A stretch of 60,000 bases of DNA from positions 16,308,001 to 16,368,000 of the forward strand of contig OX485803.1 of the NCBI GenBank assembly GCA_950295325.1, given 5' to 3'. The stretch is from Polytrichum commune (lineage: Eukaryota; Streptophyta; Polytrichopsida; Polytrichales; Polytrichaceae). Within the stretch, counting starts at the first letter, position 1. Each line of letters starts with the position of its first letter. Made by a program: the position numbers and the translations under genes. This document shows positions 24,636 through 34,214 of this stretch, piece after piece. Under the pieces are notes generated by a model that was not told the DNA's origin, did no database searches, and saw only the letters and a list, made by a program, of their open reading frames with translations.

Positions 24636-25021
24636 TGTTGGAAGTAAATGAGATTAGTTGCAAAATGCGACAGAGATTCGGTGCATAATTACTTCTTCAA
24701 TGAATTCACTGCCCTCAATGGCAATCTAAGGGTTTATATAGTAAGTGCCCTGGCCTCGAGGTAAGGAGGCCAGGTGTCGCAACTACATTGCACCGTACTG
24801 CTGGCACCTTGTCTACCTCAGTCTACACGGGTCGAAGCCCGCCGATACCCTCGGGATGACCGGACGAGGTCTGAGGCTTTCTACTAAGTACTTTACTTAA
24901 TAGCTGAGTAACCAGGTTAATACCCTGGACTCTTTAACAGCTATATACTGTGTAGTCTTTATAGTCTGTTGAGTAGCTAATAGTTAACACCTGGTTGTAT
25001 ATTAACTATTCCATCTCAACA
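24636..25021 (-). repeat. Copia 5' LTR
   Basis: This 386-bp LTR is bounded by TG...CA and matches the 3' LTR at all aligned bases that I compared. The 40-bp unit that is duplicated in the other LTR occurs once here. Confidence 0.92.
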
Positions 25022-26532
25022 CTTTTGCTGATTCTACTGACCCGAGCGTGCATGCCGCACCTCTCCATGAATGGTGGGATGCAATGGGAGGTGGAGCTAA
25101 AGCCCTCCAAACAATAGCAAGACGTATCCTTGCACAAGTATGTTCCGCATCCGCATGTGAACGCAATTGGAGCATGTACTCATATGTTCACAACAAGAGT
25201 CGCAATCGCTTGAAGCATAGTCGTGCCGAGGACCTCGTCTACATATATACCAATAGTAGGCTCATTCGACATCGGAGGGGCCCAAGACCTGCGCAATGGT
25301 ACGAATTGAATGAGGTCCATTCTGACGATGACCTTGACGAAGAAGATGACAACGAAGATGACGTGGATCCAAATGATAGTGTCGGAAATGATGATGACAA
25401 CAATGTTGATGACATCGACTTTGATTTGGATGACCTCGATTCCGATAATCATGATTCAGAAGATGAGGATGGCAATGGTAGTGATGGAAACCTTGGGGTG
25501 TTTGATTTTGATGAACCGGATGTCCCCCAACATAACGACGGAATGCATGACGATCATGAGGGGTCTATTGGAGGACCGCCTTTTGAAACTCTCCACATTG
25601 GACAAGGGTTTCGCCCTGCCCATAATGTTGCTATGGGGGCAAGTGAGAATGTAGGAATTGAAGTAGATTCCTTGCAACCTCGGAGCGATTCTCTTTCTTT
25701 TGGTGAAGGTGACAATGTACTACCCGCAAATGAGCCAACGCACGTTCAACAGGATCCATTTCCAGCCCGAGTACATTCTGAATCCATGGACGCCTCCCTC
25801 ATATCCAACCATCATATAGAAGATCAAACGCCCAATGTTCCTGAAATACCTACAACTCAATTCCGTGCTCTTCAAAGAACTGCATCAACCTCTACGGTGC
25901 AAGTGCATGCACAAGGTCAACGTCGTCCTCTCACTCGAAGTATTGCCAATACTTCTAGATTGGGTGTTTCACGTGCAACTACGGTGGGTGCTACTTTGGT
26001 TGCTATACACAATGTTTCAAGAAATGTTACTACAGAGGCGCCACGTCGTCAATCTGTTCGTCGACATGTTGTTGAGAACATACCAATTGCAATTCCATCC
26101 GCATCAGTTTCACTTCCACACAGTCAATCCAATGGAACATGTGGCCTGGGAGTTGGAGGCGGAAGTACAACGGGGGATGTTTTTATAGATGGAAGTAGAG
26201 ATGAAGTGCACTCAAGTCGTGGTACGGGTGGAGGGCGTCAGAGAACTACGAGAGGTGTCAAACGTACTAGGAAGAGGTATCAGGGAAGATCGCTTCCGTT
26301 TACTGCTGAAGACTACAATGAAGATGAGGGTAGACCACATCTAGATGAAAATGGCATACAGGATGCAGAGGGCTCCCGGCCGACCAAGAAGATAATTTTC
26401 TCACAACGTGACCGAGAGTTGCATCTTCGGAGCGCGACTCCCCAAACGGATGATGATTGCAGCACAGACAAGTCTGAAGAGGACCCAAGATGTGTCGAAG
26501 CAAATGATCCCACAGTACGGATTCGAACGTAA
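25022..26532 (+). pseudogene. hAT transposase, 3' part (hATC dimerisation domain)
   Basis: The frame resumes right after the copia LTR and ends in TAA. It begins with a short segment leading into LHEWWDAMGGGAKALQTIA, then SASACERNWSMYS and RNRLKHSRAEDLVYIYTNSRL, the classic hAT C-terminal dimerisation domain. The glutamate of CERNWS is the third catalytic residue. A long tail follows: an Asp/Glu-rich region (residues about 90-150), a low-complexity middle and a basic patch TTRGVKRTRKRYQGR that may be a nuclear signal. A GTG codon at 25048 is the first possible start downstream of the LTR, but there is no sign that this half is expressed separately. It belongs to the same gene as 17142-18834. 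Confidence 0.85.
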
Positions 26533-27230
26533 TGGTTTTGCACAAATGTGGTATTTCGGTGCTCCCACGTACTCCCATAATTTATTACTTACGTCAAAAT
26601 TGATACAAGTTACAACCTAAGGCCTTCGGTAAGACATTTAGACCACAAAGCGAACGTTACCTTCGAAGTTGTAACATTTTATTATAGTAATAAAATTATT
26701 TATTGCATGTTTTTTAAAATTTTGAAAATACAATATGGTTGTCAACTTAGCATTGCAATTAATCTCCAATAACATGTTATGCCTTTATTAATTACTATTT
26801 TTTATAATTCTTACTGTGAATGGAGTTTTATGTTTATTTATTAAGCTTCTTAAAGAATATGCTTTTATAAATATTGCAATCCCCTATTACTCGATTGTAC
26901 ATGCTTCGTTGGTGACATCCTCTTTTTGAGGACCTTTCTATCCGTTTTATATAATTATATCTTTATGTGGTATTCAATATTGACTATGTAGTCAATAGTA
27001 CTTTTGGTTAGATTATCATATGAATTACTAATATTCAAGTAAGTTTTTAAAAGTTTCAAAGAACATTAAAACATGTGGCATCTATATGTTATCTTTTACA
27101 CGATCTTAGAAATGAGAACTTGTCGGTAAATCCTCTTTATATTACATATACTTTGAACATGAAATATGTTCATTGTGTCCAAAGTCTTCATCCGTTCCTA
27201 TACAACTTCCTAAACATGGTACAAAAATGC
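26533..27230. other. AT-rich spacer between convergent genes in the hAT element
   Basis: No gene is seen. The stretch separates the plus-strand transposase end from the 3' end of the minus-strand RING-like gene and probably holds both polyadenylation regions. Confidence 0.5.
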
Positions 27231-29528
27231 CTAATCCGAATCGAGGTCTATTCTAGCTGAAGTAGATCCTTGTCGTGCTCGTGATGATTCCCCCGCTTCC
27301 ATGCTTCGCGTTGTTCCACGGGTGAGGTATGGACGACTACCAGGAGACAATGGAACGGCATTACGTGGTCTAGGCCCACCATTTAGCCATCTCAATACCA
27401 CATCATCCGCAACTCTATACAAGAGTGCATCAATTGCAGCCAACTGCAACCTGTTCTTGTGGTACCCCACCTCTAACTGCAATTCATATCTCGGATCCCG
27501 TTCCGTAGGCATGTCATCTGCATCTTCTTCCAAATCATGCTCCGATACTGATTCGAGACCTGCTGCATTGTACCAAGGAAGATGAATGCCTCTCTTTAAT
27601 TCTCTGCTGGTTGAATCCCAATGCCATTCAAGAGTTTGGTACAAAAATCTTTTCAAGCCATGATCGGGGGGCTTGTTGGGATACAACTCGTCTGCAACAT
27701 ACAAAATTTGACGTGCATTCCGTGTCCAGTCGCCATCTCTATTCTCGTGCCATAGCTCAACCTTGGCACAATTGTATAACCAACTCCACTCAACATTCTC
27801 CCCATCAAACTCTTGAAGATCGAAGGGAAAGTCCCATGGCTTTAATACCCAATCGTTAGGCATGTAATCCCGAAGGCCAAATTGGAGGTACAAACGAGGG
27901 TGGAAGGGTGATCTGCAATGAGGACATTGGCGTTTCTTGATCATATTCCCTATTAGACATTGTGGATGGAATTGGGCCCCACATGATCCAACTTGATAGC
28001 ATCCTTCCGGGCCAAATGGAGATTGGCAAATCGCACACGCAGTTCCATCGAAGACCATTGTATGTGGATTTGGCCATAACAACTCACTCCTCATGCGGAT
28101 TGGATATTCATGTACTTAGGTCACATCCCAATGGTGATCTGGGTCGGTCACTTGACGCCAATCGATACTCCCGTTTGGCAATGTCCACTCATTAGTTATA
28201 TCCCACCTACTAGGGTACATATGCTCGTCTTCTGGCTATGACGTAAGCATCATGTTCCGCATTCTCTCATTGCGGTTCCATTCTTTCTGGATGCTCTCAA
28301 ACTCAGCTTCAAATTGACGAGCCTTGGCCATAGCAAGCAATGTGCTTGTCCTCATATTCTTGCGCTCCACAATCGCATTCAACATGAATTTCTTCAACCT
28401 TGCATTCTGCTCCTCCAGTCCGCCAATCTTGGCTTCGTGATCAACAACCACTTCATTGACCACTTGAAGTTGTTGTTGGATGTCCACCACCTCCTTTTGC
28501 AAAGCCTCTATCTTTCCTCGCATTACTTCATTCCTCATACATACTTCCAGAGCTTGTGACTTTGCAATCTTGGCCTCCTGTAAAGCTGCGTCCCTCTCTG
28601 CTTCCAAAGACTGAAGGTTAAGTGGTGTACTACTTGAACTGCTAGCCTCCCCCATCGTAAGTGTTGCAACTCGATTTTCCAACTCGAAAATCATCGTTTT
28701 ATACTCACGAATTTCCAACGCATGTTGCTTACGCAATTCCTCCATTCTGCTCTCTGTCGGGTCCGCTCCATGGTCACCAAGGTTTACCTCGTCTAGGACC
28801 TCGTTAACCACGTCGTTGATCAGGTTGTTGACCTCGACATTTGCCTCCATGCCCTCATCCATATGCTCAAACGCCTCCTCGATGGCCATCTCCACGTCAT
28901 TGGCTGGTCGTTTACGATTACGTGGCTTTTTTGGTTCCCGACCCTCTGGAATTGGGGCCCCAGGCTCGTCCACTAGTCGAGGATTCCTCCTGAACCACTC
29001 CGGAACGGGAGTGTATGGAATATCTGGAACTGTGCATTTAGTGAATGCAATTCCAATACCCCCAAATTTTTGACCATGCAGGGTAGCCAAACTTGACCAA
29101 TCCACCCTAACTCGCAACACGTGCTCCGCATACATCATACACGCCACCGACTTTGGAATTGCACTCTTGGGCCATCTATTCAAATTGGAGATACTTCTAA
29201 GTATCGTTAGGAATCTCCATTTTGCCTCCACGTCATCAAGCTGCATATAACTCGCACTGATGGCCTTGCAGTGTCGCTCGTGACAAGGTCTTGGCCACAA
29301 CCGATCAAAGTGAGGGAAGCCCACGTACTGCATTGCAGTCTTCACTGACCACGGTTGTGGTACATTCTCCCAACCTGCCCTGGCTTTTTGGATGTTGTCA
29401 TCATAAACATCCCACTCCAACCCAGCGGCCTTGCGTACATGTGGTCTGTGACAACCTGATCCCCCACTTGCCATGTCTCCAGATCCTCCACTTGCCATGT
29501 CTGGAAATCCTTCACTTGCCGGATCCAC
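27231..29528 (-). pseudogene. Cargo gene: coiled-coil protein with C-terminal RING-like motif, two in-frame stops
   Basis: One continuous frame of about 766 codons is interrupted only by TAG (28236-28238) and TAA (28116-28118). The N-terminal half has a Trp/Phe/Arg-rich globular region (residues 35-185), a basic patch PKKPRNRKRP (about 199-208) that looks like a nuclear signal, and a long Glu/Lys/Gln-rich coiled coil (about 255-420). After the stops comes CAICQSPFGPEGC...SCGAQFHPQC...CPHCRSPF, a RING/treble-clef pattern in which the usual Cys-Gly-His is Cys-Gly-Ala, so zinc binding may be atypical. If intact it could be an E3 ubiquitin ligase-like protein; that is inference. The frame opens from a GTG at 29528 or an ATG at 29498, and an upstream exon is likely. 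No frameshift is seen in 2.3 kb. Confidence 0.65.
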
Positions 29529-29946
29529 CCAAATTGTAGTTTGTAATTCTAATCTAGAACTCTAATTTTAAATTACTAATTGCACTTCATAATAGTGCTA
29601 CAAAACATCCAAGCATACACTTCAAAATAATGTTGCTGTGGAATTAGTTCAAAAATGTCGTTAAAAATTAAAGTACAAGAATTCAGCACACCCTTCGAGC
29701 ACCCCGCTACCAGCGCTCACGCAGAGGCCAGTTGACTGGGCGCGTCACAAGGAATATGCCACGTCACAAGGGAACGGGTCCATGTGGATCACACCCACAA
29801 ACATGTCAGTAAAAAAAGTATAAAATGATCCCAAAAAATGGATCCTTAACTCCTCCGAGCACCCCGCTAAACCTCGCACTCTGTAGTAGAGGAGGGTCGT
29901 CCGGGCGCCCACAAGGAGTGGAGTGGGGTATGTAAGTGGTCCCCTC

Positions 29947-29954
29947 CACTTATA
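29947..29954 (-). promoter_or_regulatory. TATA box, probable promoter of the RING-like cargo gene
   Basis: The minus strand reads TATATAAG, directly next to the GC-rich array at 29955-30590. It is followed by GTGGAGGGGACCACTT, a short hairpin-forming sequence. It lies about 420 bp upstream of the long frame, which leaves room for a leader exon and intron. Confidence 0.45.
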
Positions 29955-30590
29955 TACCCCTCCATCCGCTCCCCGTTCCCACCCTGTTCGCACCCGTTCC
30001 CTCCCGTCCGCGCCCGTTCCCCTCCCAGTCCGCGCCCATTCCCCTCCCAGTCCGCACCCGTTCCCGCCCCCGTCCGCACTCGTTCCCCTACGTCCGCCCC
30101 CCGCGTTCCCCTCCAGTCCGCACCTGTTCCCTACCAGTCCGCGCCCGTTCCCCTCCCAGTCCGCGCCCGTTCTCCTACGTCCGCGCCCGCGTTCCCCCCA
30201 GTCCGCACCTGTTCCCTCCCGTCCACGCCCGTTCCCCGCCAGTCCGCACCCGTTCCCCTACGTCCGCCCCCCGCGTTCCCCCCAGTCCACACCCGTTCCC
30301 TCCCGTCCGCGCCCGTTCCCCCCAGTCCGCCCCCGTTCCCGCCCCCGTCCGCCCCCTCGTTCCCTACGTCCGCTCCCCTCAGTCCGCTCCCTCGTTCCCT
30401 ACGTCCGCTCCCCTCAGTCCGCTCCCGCGTTCCCCCCATCCGCTCCAACCCGCCCCCCCCCTTCCGCTCCCCCCCGTCCGCTCCAACGTTCCTATAAGTC
30501 CGCCCCATGTTCCCCTACCTCCGCTTTAGAGTTCCCCTGCGTCCGCTCTAGCGTTCCCATACGTCCGCTCCCGAGTTCCTTTGAATCTGC
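29955..30590. repeat. CCGTCCGC/CCCGTTCCC array next to the RING-like gene
   Basis: This array consists of degenerate units such as CCCGTTCCCCTCCCAGTCCGCG and CCTACGTCCGC, pyrimidine-rich on the plus strand. It uses the same vocabulary as the arrays at 16415-16897 and 36430-37495. It begins next to the TATA box at 29947-29954. The Pro/Ser-rich frames across it (up to 228 codons) are ascribed to base composition. Confidence 0.85.
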
Positions 30591-31146
30591 ACTTTTTAAC
30601 TTTTTTTAGAAGTTTGGACATAGTCTCGGTTTTTTGGCTCTCAAAAATTCATATGAAGTCCAAAAAATGATTTCTTGGTATCCATGGATAGGTAATGAAG
30701 TCCTCTACATGAATATGCAATAATATTTCTACTGCACATTCCCGCGTCCCCCCATCCGCACCCCATCTAACTTAGGCCCTTTGCAAATAATATATGTGAC
30801 ACTAAATATCATTACCGGTGTACTTATCCACACAAAACTAATGAAGGATCCCTCAAGCAACAAAGTAACCAATGTAGTATGATGACCAACAAATTATCAC
30901 CCCTATGGAGACAACGATGTACAAGTAATGACTTTTATTATTGCGACGACGGTACAAATGCCCTTTATAAATCACATACATGAACAAACCATGCACGATT
31001 TAATATTCCACTTCATTCCGTCAACTTGACTTCCGTCATGGCAACCTCGTAGATGCTTGTGGCTTCCGTCGAGGGTCCATTTTTGGGAGAGGATTCGGTC
31101 GAAGTAAATCAACATAGCTAATCGTTCGGTCTTTCATCCGTTCCTT
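30591..31146. other. Spacer, no gene seen
   Basis: The region lies between the GC-rich array and the 3' end of the small acidic gene. No motif is recognised. Confidence 0.45.
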
Positions 31147-31596
31147 CTATGGTAGCCGATGAGGCGATAATCCTCTCCTCTTCTTACGAAAAGGCAAAGT
31201 CCTTGAAGATTCTCCCGCTACCTTGACATCTTCAATGTCGATTGAAGTCTCCTCCACATCCACATCCCCGGGCTTCTCCAAAATATCCGCACACAAATCA
31301 ATCAGATCATTTAGATCTCCACCCACGCATTGTGTGTTGTCATTCTCCACCGCATCGATCTCAAAGTTGTCCGCATATCGTCGTTGGTCCTCCTCCACCC
31401 TCATCCTCCAAGCTTGTGTAGATTGTGAGAAGGGAGTCATGACATACTCATCACGAAATCGATCCCTAGCACATCTCTCATGTGTCTCACGCTCGGTTGA
31501 TGGATTGAATGGAATATCGGGTTCATCTAAATTTTCTATCTCCTCATCACATCCTAGACCCTCAAACATGTCTCTCTTCTCTCCCATCCTATCCAT
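31147..31596 (-). CDS. Cargo gene: small acidic protein, unknown
   Basis: The frame of 149 codons starts at an ATG at 31596, about 42 bp downstream of a minus-strand TATA box. The product is acidic and hydrophilic. A central segment is rich in Arg/Glu (THERCARDRFRDEY, RVEEDQRRYADNFEID), then comes a Leu/Asp-rich stretch (DLNDLIDLCADILE) and a basic C-terminus FRKKRRGLSPHR that could be a nuclear signal. There is no cysteine cluster or membrane segment. I do not recognise it. Position and strand suggest it belongs to the same cargo set as the RING-like and kinase-like genes. It has no internal stop. Confidence 0.5.
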   Translation of the reverse strand: MDRMGEKRDMFEGLGCDEEIENLDEPDIPFNPSTERETHERCARDRFRDEYVMTPFSQSTQAWRMRVEEDQRRYADNFEIDAVENDNTQCVGGDLNDLIDLCADILEKPGDVDVEETSIDIEDVKVAGESSRTLPFRKKRRGLSPHRLP

Positions 31597-31637
31597 GATA
31601 CTCTACCCTCGTTATATGTATGAGTCTAAATGCTCTA

Positions 31638-31647
31638 CTTATATATT
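31638..31647 (-). promoter_or_regulatory. TATA box of the small acidic cargo gene
   Basis: The minus strand reads AATATATAAG about 42 bp before the ATG at 31596. This would put transcription initiation close to the start codon. No CCGTCCGC array lies upstream here, unlike at the other genes of the element. Confidence 0.45.
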
Positions 31648-31834
31648 GAGCTCAAAGGACTTTATGAAATATACAATATTTGATGTAATCCAAGATGTAG
31701 AGGATCCAATTCTCGTTGATAGGATAAAGACAACACAATAGGAATAAAAAGAAAGTTGGTGAAGTCAAAAAGTTAGTTGCACTTTTTGAAAAAGTCCCCC
31801 GACACCCGCATTGGAAACCTCTTTGAAGCTTCTA

Positions 31835-32145
31835 TATTTGATGGGTTGTCCTTTCATTCAACAATTCACATATTTGAGCTTCAACCTTAGTGGTTCGTAT
31901 AGTTTCACAACCCACACGCATTCGAATGTCATATTAATTCAACAAAGTACATATTTGTGCTTCAACCTTTGTGGTTCATATGGTTTCACAACGCATATTA
32001 GGCATCCGAATGCCATCTTCATTCAACAATTCACATATTTGAGCTTTAACCTTAGTGGTTCGTATGGTTTCACAACCCACACGCATCCCCTTGCCCTTTC
32101 ATTCGACAATTCACATATTTGTGCTTCAACCTTTGTGGTTCATAA
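31835..32145 (+). repeat. Four-copy tandem repeat of about 80 bp
   Basis: Four copies carry the pattern TTCAACAATTCACATATTTG(A/T)GCTTCAACCTT(A/T)GTGGTTC(G/A)TA, with an alternation between GAGCTTCAACCTTAG and GTGCTTCAACCTTTG versions. This suggests a dimeric higher-order unit. The array runs directly into a telomere-like tract. Confidence 0.75.
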
Positions 32146-32172
32146 ACCCTAAACCCTAAACCCCTAAACCCT
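32144..32172. repeat. Interstitial telomere-like CCCTAAA tract
   Basis: About four CCCTAAA units, one with an extra C, directly abut the 80-bp repeats. The unit is the plant (Arabidopsis-type) telomere repeat. Confidence 0.75.
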
Positions 32173-32396
32173 ACGTCATTCCAAATTGCTACCACATATG
32201 TGCCGTTGTTTTGTTCTCTCACTCATGTAGAAATGTTTCCATACATGGTTTGAGGGTTTAGGTTCCCAGCTTTCCAACGAACCCACCCGCTTTTTTTTAC
32301 GATGCCTACAACGAAAGTTAAACGTTCGCAAATCGCGAGGACTACTTCAAGTTGGCACAATCTTTACTTAGACATATAACTTATGGTATACATTGG

Positions 32397-32675
32397 GGTT
32401 TTTAGAAGGGGTCATGAACGCACGTGATTCTCAAACATAATGTAGAGTGCATCCCCCGAGTTCCTATAGGCTTCATAAAGATATCTTACCAACACCTTAC
32501 ACAAATTAGAACATTCTAGAAAAGCAAATTAATATGGTCCACATTGATATTAAACTAGGGATTTGGTGTGGGCTTAAATTTAATGTGGCCCACATTAGTG
32601 ATCATTTGGGGGGGGTGCACTATACTAAATCCGTATGAGTATATGTGAGTGCACAAAAGAGGTATTGATTTGAAC
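32397..32675. mobile_element. Two outward-oriented ends of the CTCGGGGGG TIR family
   Basis: The segment 32397-32461 ends GCATCCCCCGAG and, with its ACGCACGTGATTCT motif, matches the inverse of the left end of the element at 4989-5704. The segment from 32611 (GGGGGGGTGCACTATACTAAA...AGTGCACAAAAGAGGTATTGATTT) matches the inverse of that element's right end. The two ends face away from the gap between them. They could be borders of two truncated copies or the edge of a rearrangement. Partner ends were not found. Confidence 0.5.
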
Positions 32676-33056
32676 TTTGTTGTATTATGTATTATTCTTC
32701 ACAAAATTATAAGTTGTAGTTATGTAAATATATAGAATAATTTTAAAAAATATACAACATCTCTACTAACTTGTATGGTAGTGTCATTAGATTTTATAGA
32801 ATAAGGTTTATTTTATTTTAGTATTGGCTTAAACTGGTACATAAAAAGAACCAACCACAAGTGAACATACGATCTTACATATCATTTGATGGTAGACTTC
32901 AAAACAATAATTGCATTAGTTTTTATGACATGTATTACAAATCAGAGTATGGGAGGATTGAATGGAAACAGATGCTTAGGGACTTGGAAAAAGCCCCGGA
33001 CGTGGCCTCCAAAAGAGCCTAGGTGGCAACACTTTTAGGAAGTTATGGCGCCAAGA

Positions 33057-33125
33057 GTTCGGCCTCTCGAGCAAAGATTGGGTATAGCAAAATGCTCAAC
33101 CCAAACTTCCGTCGAGAGGCCGAAC
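33057..33125. repeat. Inverted repeat (hairpin), 14-bp stem
   Basis: GTTCGGCCTCTCGA (33057-33070) and TCGAGAGGCCGAAC (33112-33125) are perfect inverse complements around a 41-base loop. The right arm is followed by a run of T. On the plus strand the RNA would be a stem followed by U, terminator-like, but this is eukaryotic DNA, so a short transposon footprint or structured RNA is more likely. Confidence 0.7.
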
Positions 33126-33222
33126 TTTTTTTTCATTAAAATAATCAATCATTGACAAGATCTTGGCCGTTAGATTGGAGGGGTTATTTTGAGCAAGGAA
33201 TAAAGTGGCATGCTCCTTTGAG

Positions 33223-33348
33223 TTTGGACTTTGGGATTGGCCTTTGGAGGCTTCACACTTTGGCCATCCAAGCCGAGAGGCCGTGGGAGTTCATGGCCAA
33301 AGGTTTGGACTTTGCGCTTGGCCTTTGGAGGCTTCACACTATGCCCAA
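33223..33348 (+). repeat. Local direct duplication, about 77-bp spacing
   Basis: The phrase TTTGGACTTTG, TTGGCCTTTGGAGGCTTCACACT occurs at about 33225-33262 and again at about 33303-33340, with a few substitutions. Short plus-strand frames here result from this duplication. Confidence 0.65.
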
Positions 33349-34214
33349 CTAAGGCTACCCTTACTATATTTTCTTGGCTATTTTCAGTTCATTTCTTTGG
33401 ACTATCAACAAAGTTGGGCCACTCAATCGCACGGCCTCTCAACTTGGACGGCCAAGAATATGTCCAAACTTCCAAAAAAAAGTGATTGTGAATTATATAA
33501 ATATAAATATAAGCAATTGTGAAGATTCCTTGTGAGAGAATATCATTCATAAAATTGCACACCCAATCAAAACTTTATTCAATATCAAGTTTACAAATCA
33601 CGAGTGAATATGAATCAATGTAACTGGATGTGTAGTTTTTATCATCCATATTATGGTTGTATTTCATCCGTTAACGTTTATAAAGTCAGATTTACAAAGA
33701 AGGGAGTACCATTTTGTTAACTGTTAACACGTTTAACATTTATAGTGTGCAATATGTGGGGAGTAGAAGAAAGATAACATTTAGAGATGTTTTGGATCAC
33801 GTGTACAACCGATATAACTATTACAATATTGTGCTCAACTTTAGTTAACTAGATATAACTATAGTTGACTACATTTTGTGGCATACCAAAATTAGAATAA
33901 ATATAGGTAACTGCATTTTTTCAAGACATATCACAAAAAACTATAGTTAACTTGAACTTAGCACATGGATGTGATAACAACGATGTGAAAGAAGGATGTG
34001 GCCTCACGAGAGGCGAGAACCTTGGTTAGCCTCCCATAGACTTCTTCTCGATTATGGAGCAAAGGCCTCATGGAGTAGTATGAACATTGTACTAAGATCT
34101 ATAAACCTCATACAATATACAAGTTTTGTATGAAAAAATGATGGCTTTATTTACATCTCCAACGGTTACAAAATTGGTATGATTCAAAATTGTTGCAAAA
34201 AAAAAAAAAAAAAT

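Larger units (their letters stand above)
18835..25021 (-). mobile_element. Ty1/copia LTR retrotransposon inserted in the hAT transposase
   Basis: The 6,187-bp minus-strand element has LTRs TGTTGAGATGG...CTTCCAACA at 24636-25021 (5') and 18835-19260 (3'), a polypurine tract next to the 3' LTR and one gag-pol frame with the order gag, protease, integrase, RT, RNase H (integrase before RT defines copia). The two LTRs show no substitution; the 3' copy has one 40-bp tandem duplication. This implies a recent insertion. No 5-bp target duplication is seen. Four bases (AACG) left of the element match the bases next to the other LTR's inner edge. The insertion separates the two catalytic aspartates of the hAT transposase from its glutamate. 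Confidence 0.9.
32676..34214. other. Non-coding region with small repeats, hAT interior
   Basis: Contents seen are a 14-bp perfect inverted repeat and a local direct duplication (both listed separately), plus an A-rich tract at 34197-34213 near the end of the kinase-like gene. No other gene is supported. Confidence 0.4.

Noticed and set aside
25310-25677. Met/Thr/Ile-rich frames on both strands in the hAT tail
   Set aside because: They are shadows of the GAT/GAC-rich acidic coding stretch.
29923-30609. Pro/Ser-rich frames of 125-228 codons
   Set aside because: The same composition effect in the CCGTCCGC-type array; several overlapping frames on both strands are equally open.
32397-32675. 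A complete small TIR element between the two inverted ends
   Set aside because: The ends face outward from the gap, so they cannot bound a single element. They are recorded only as ends of truncated copies.
33057-33125. Bacterial-type terminator
   Set aside because: It resembles a stem followed by T, but the 41-base loop and eukaryotic context make this label inappropriate.
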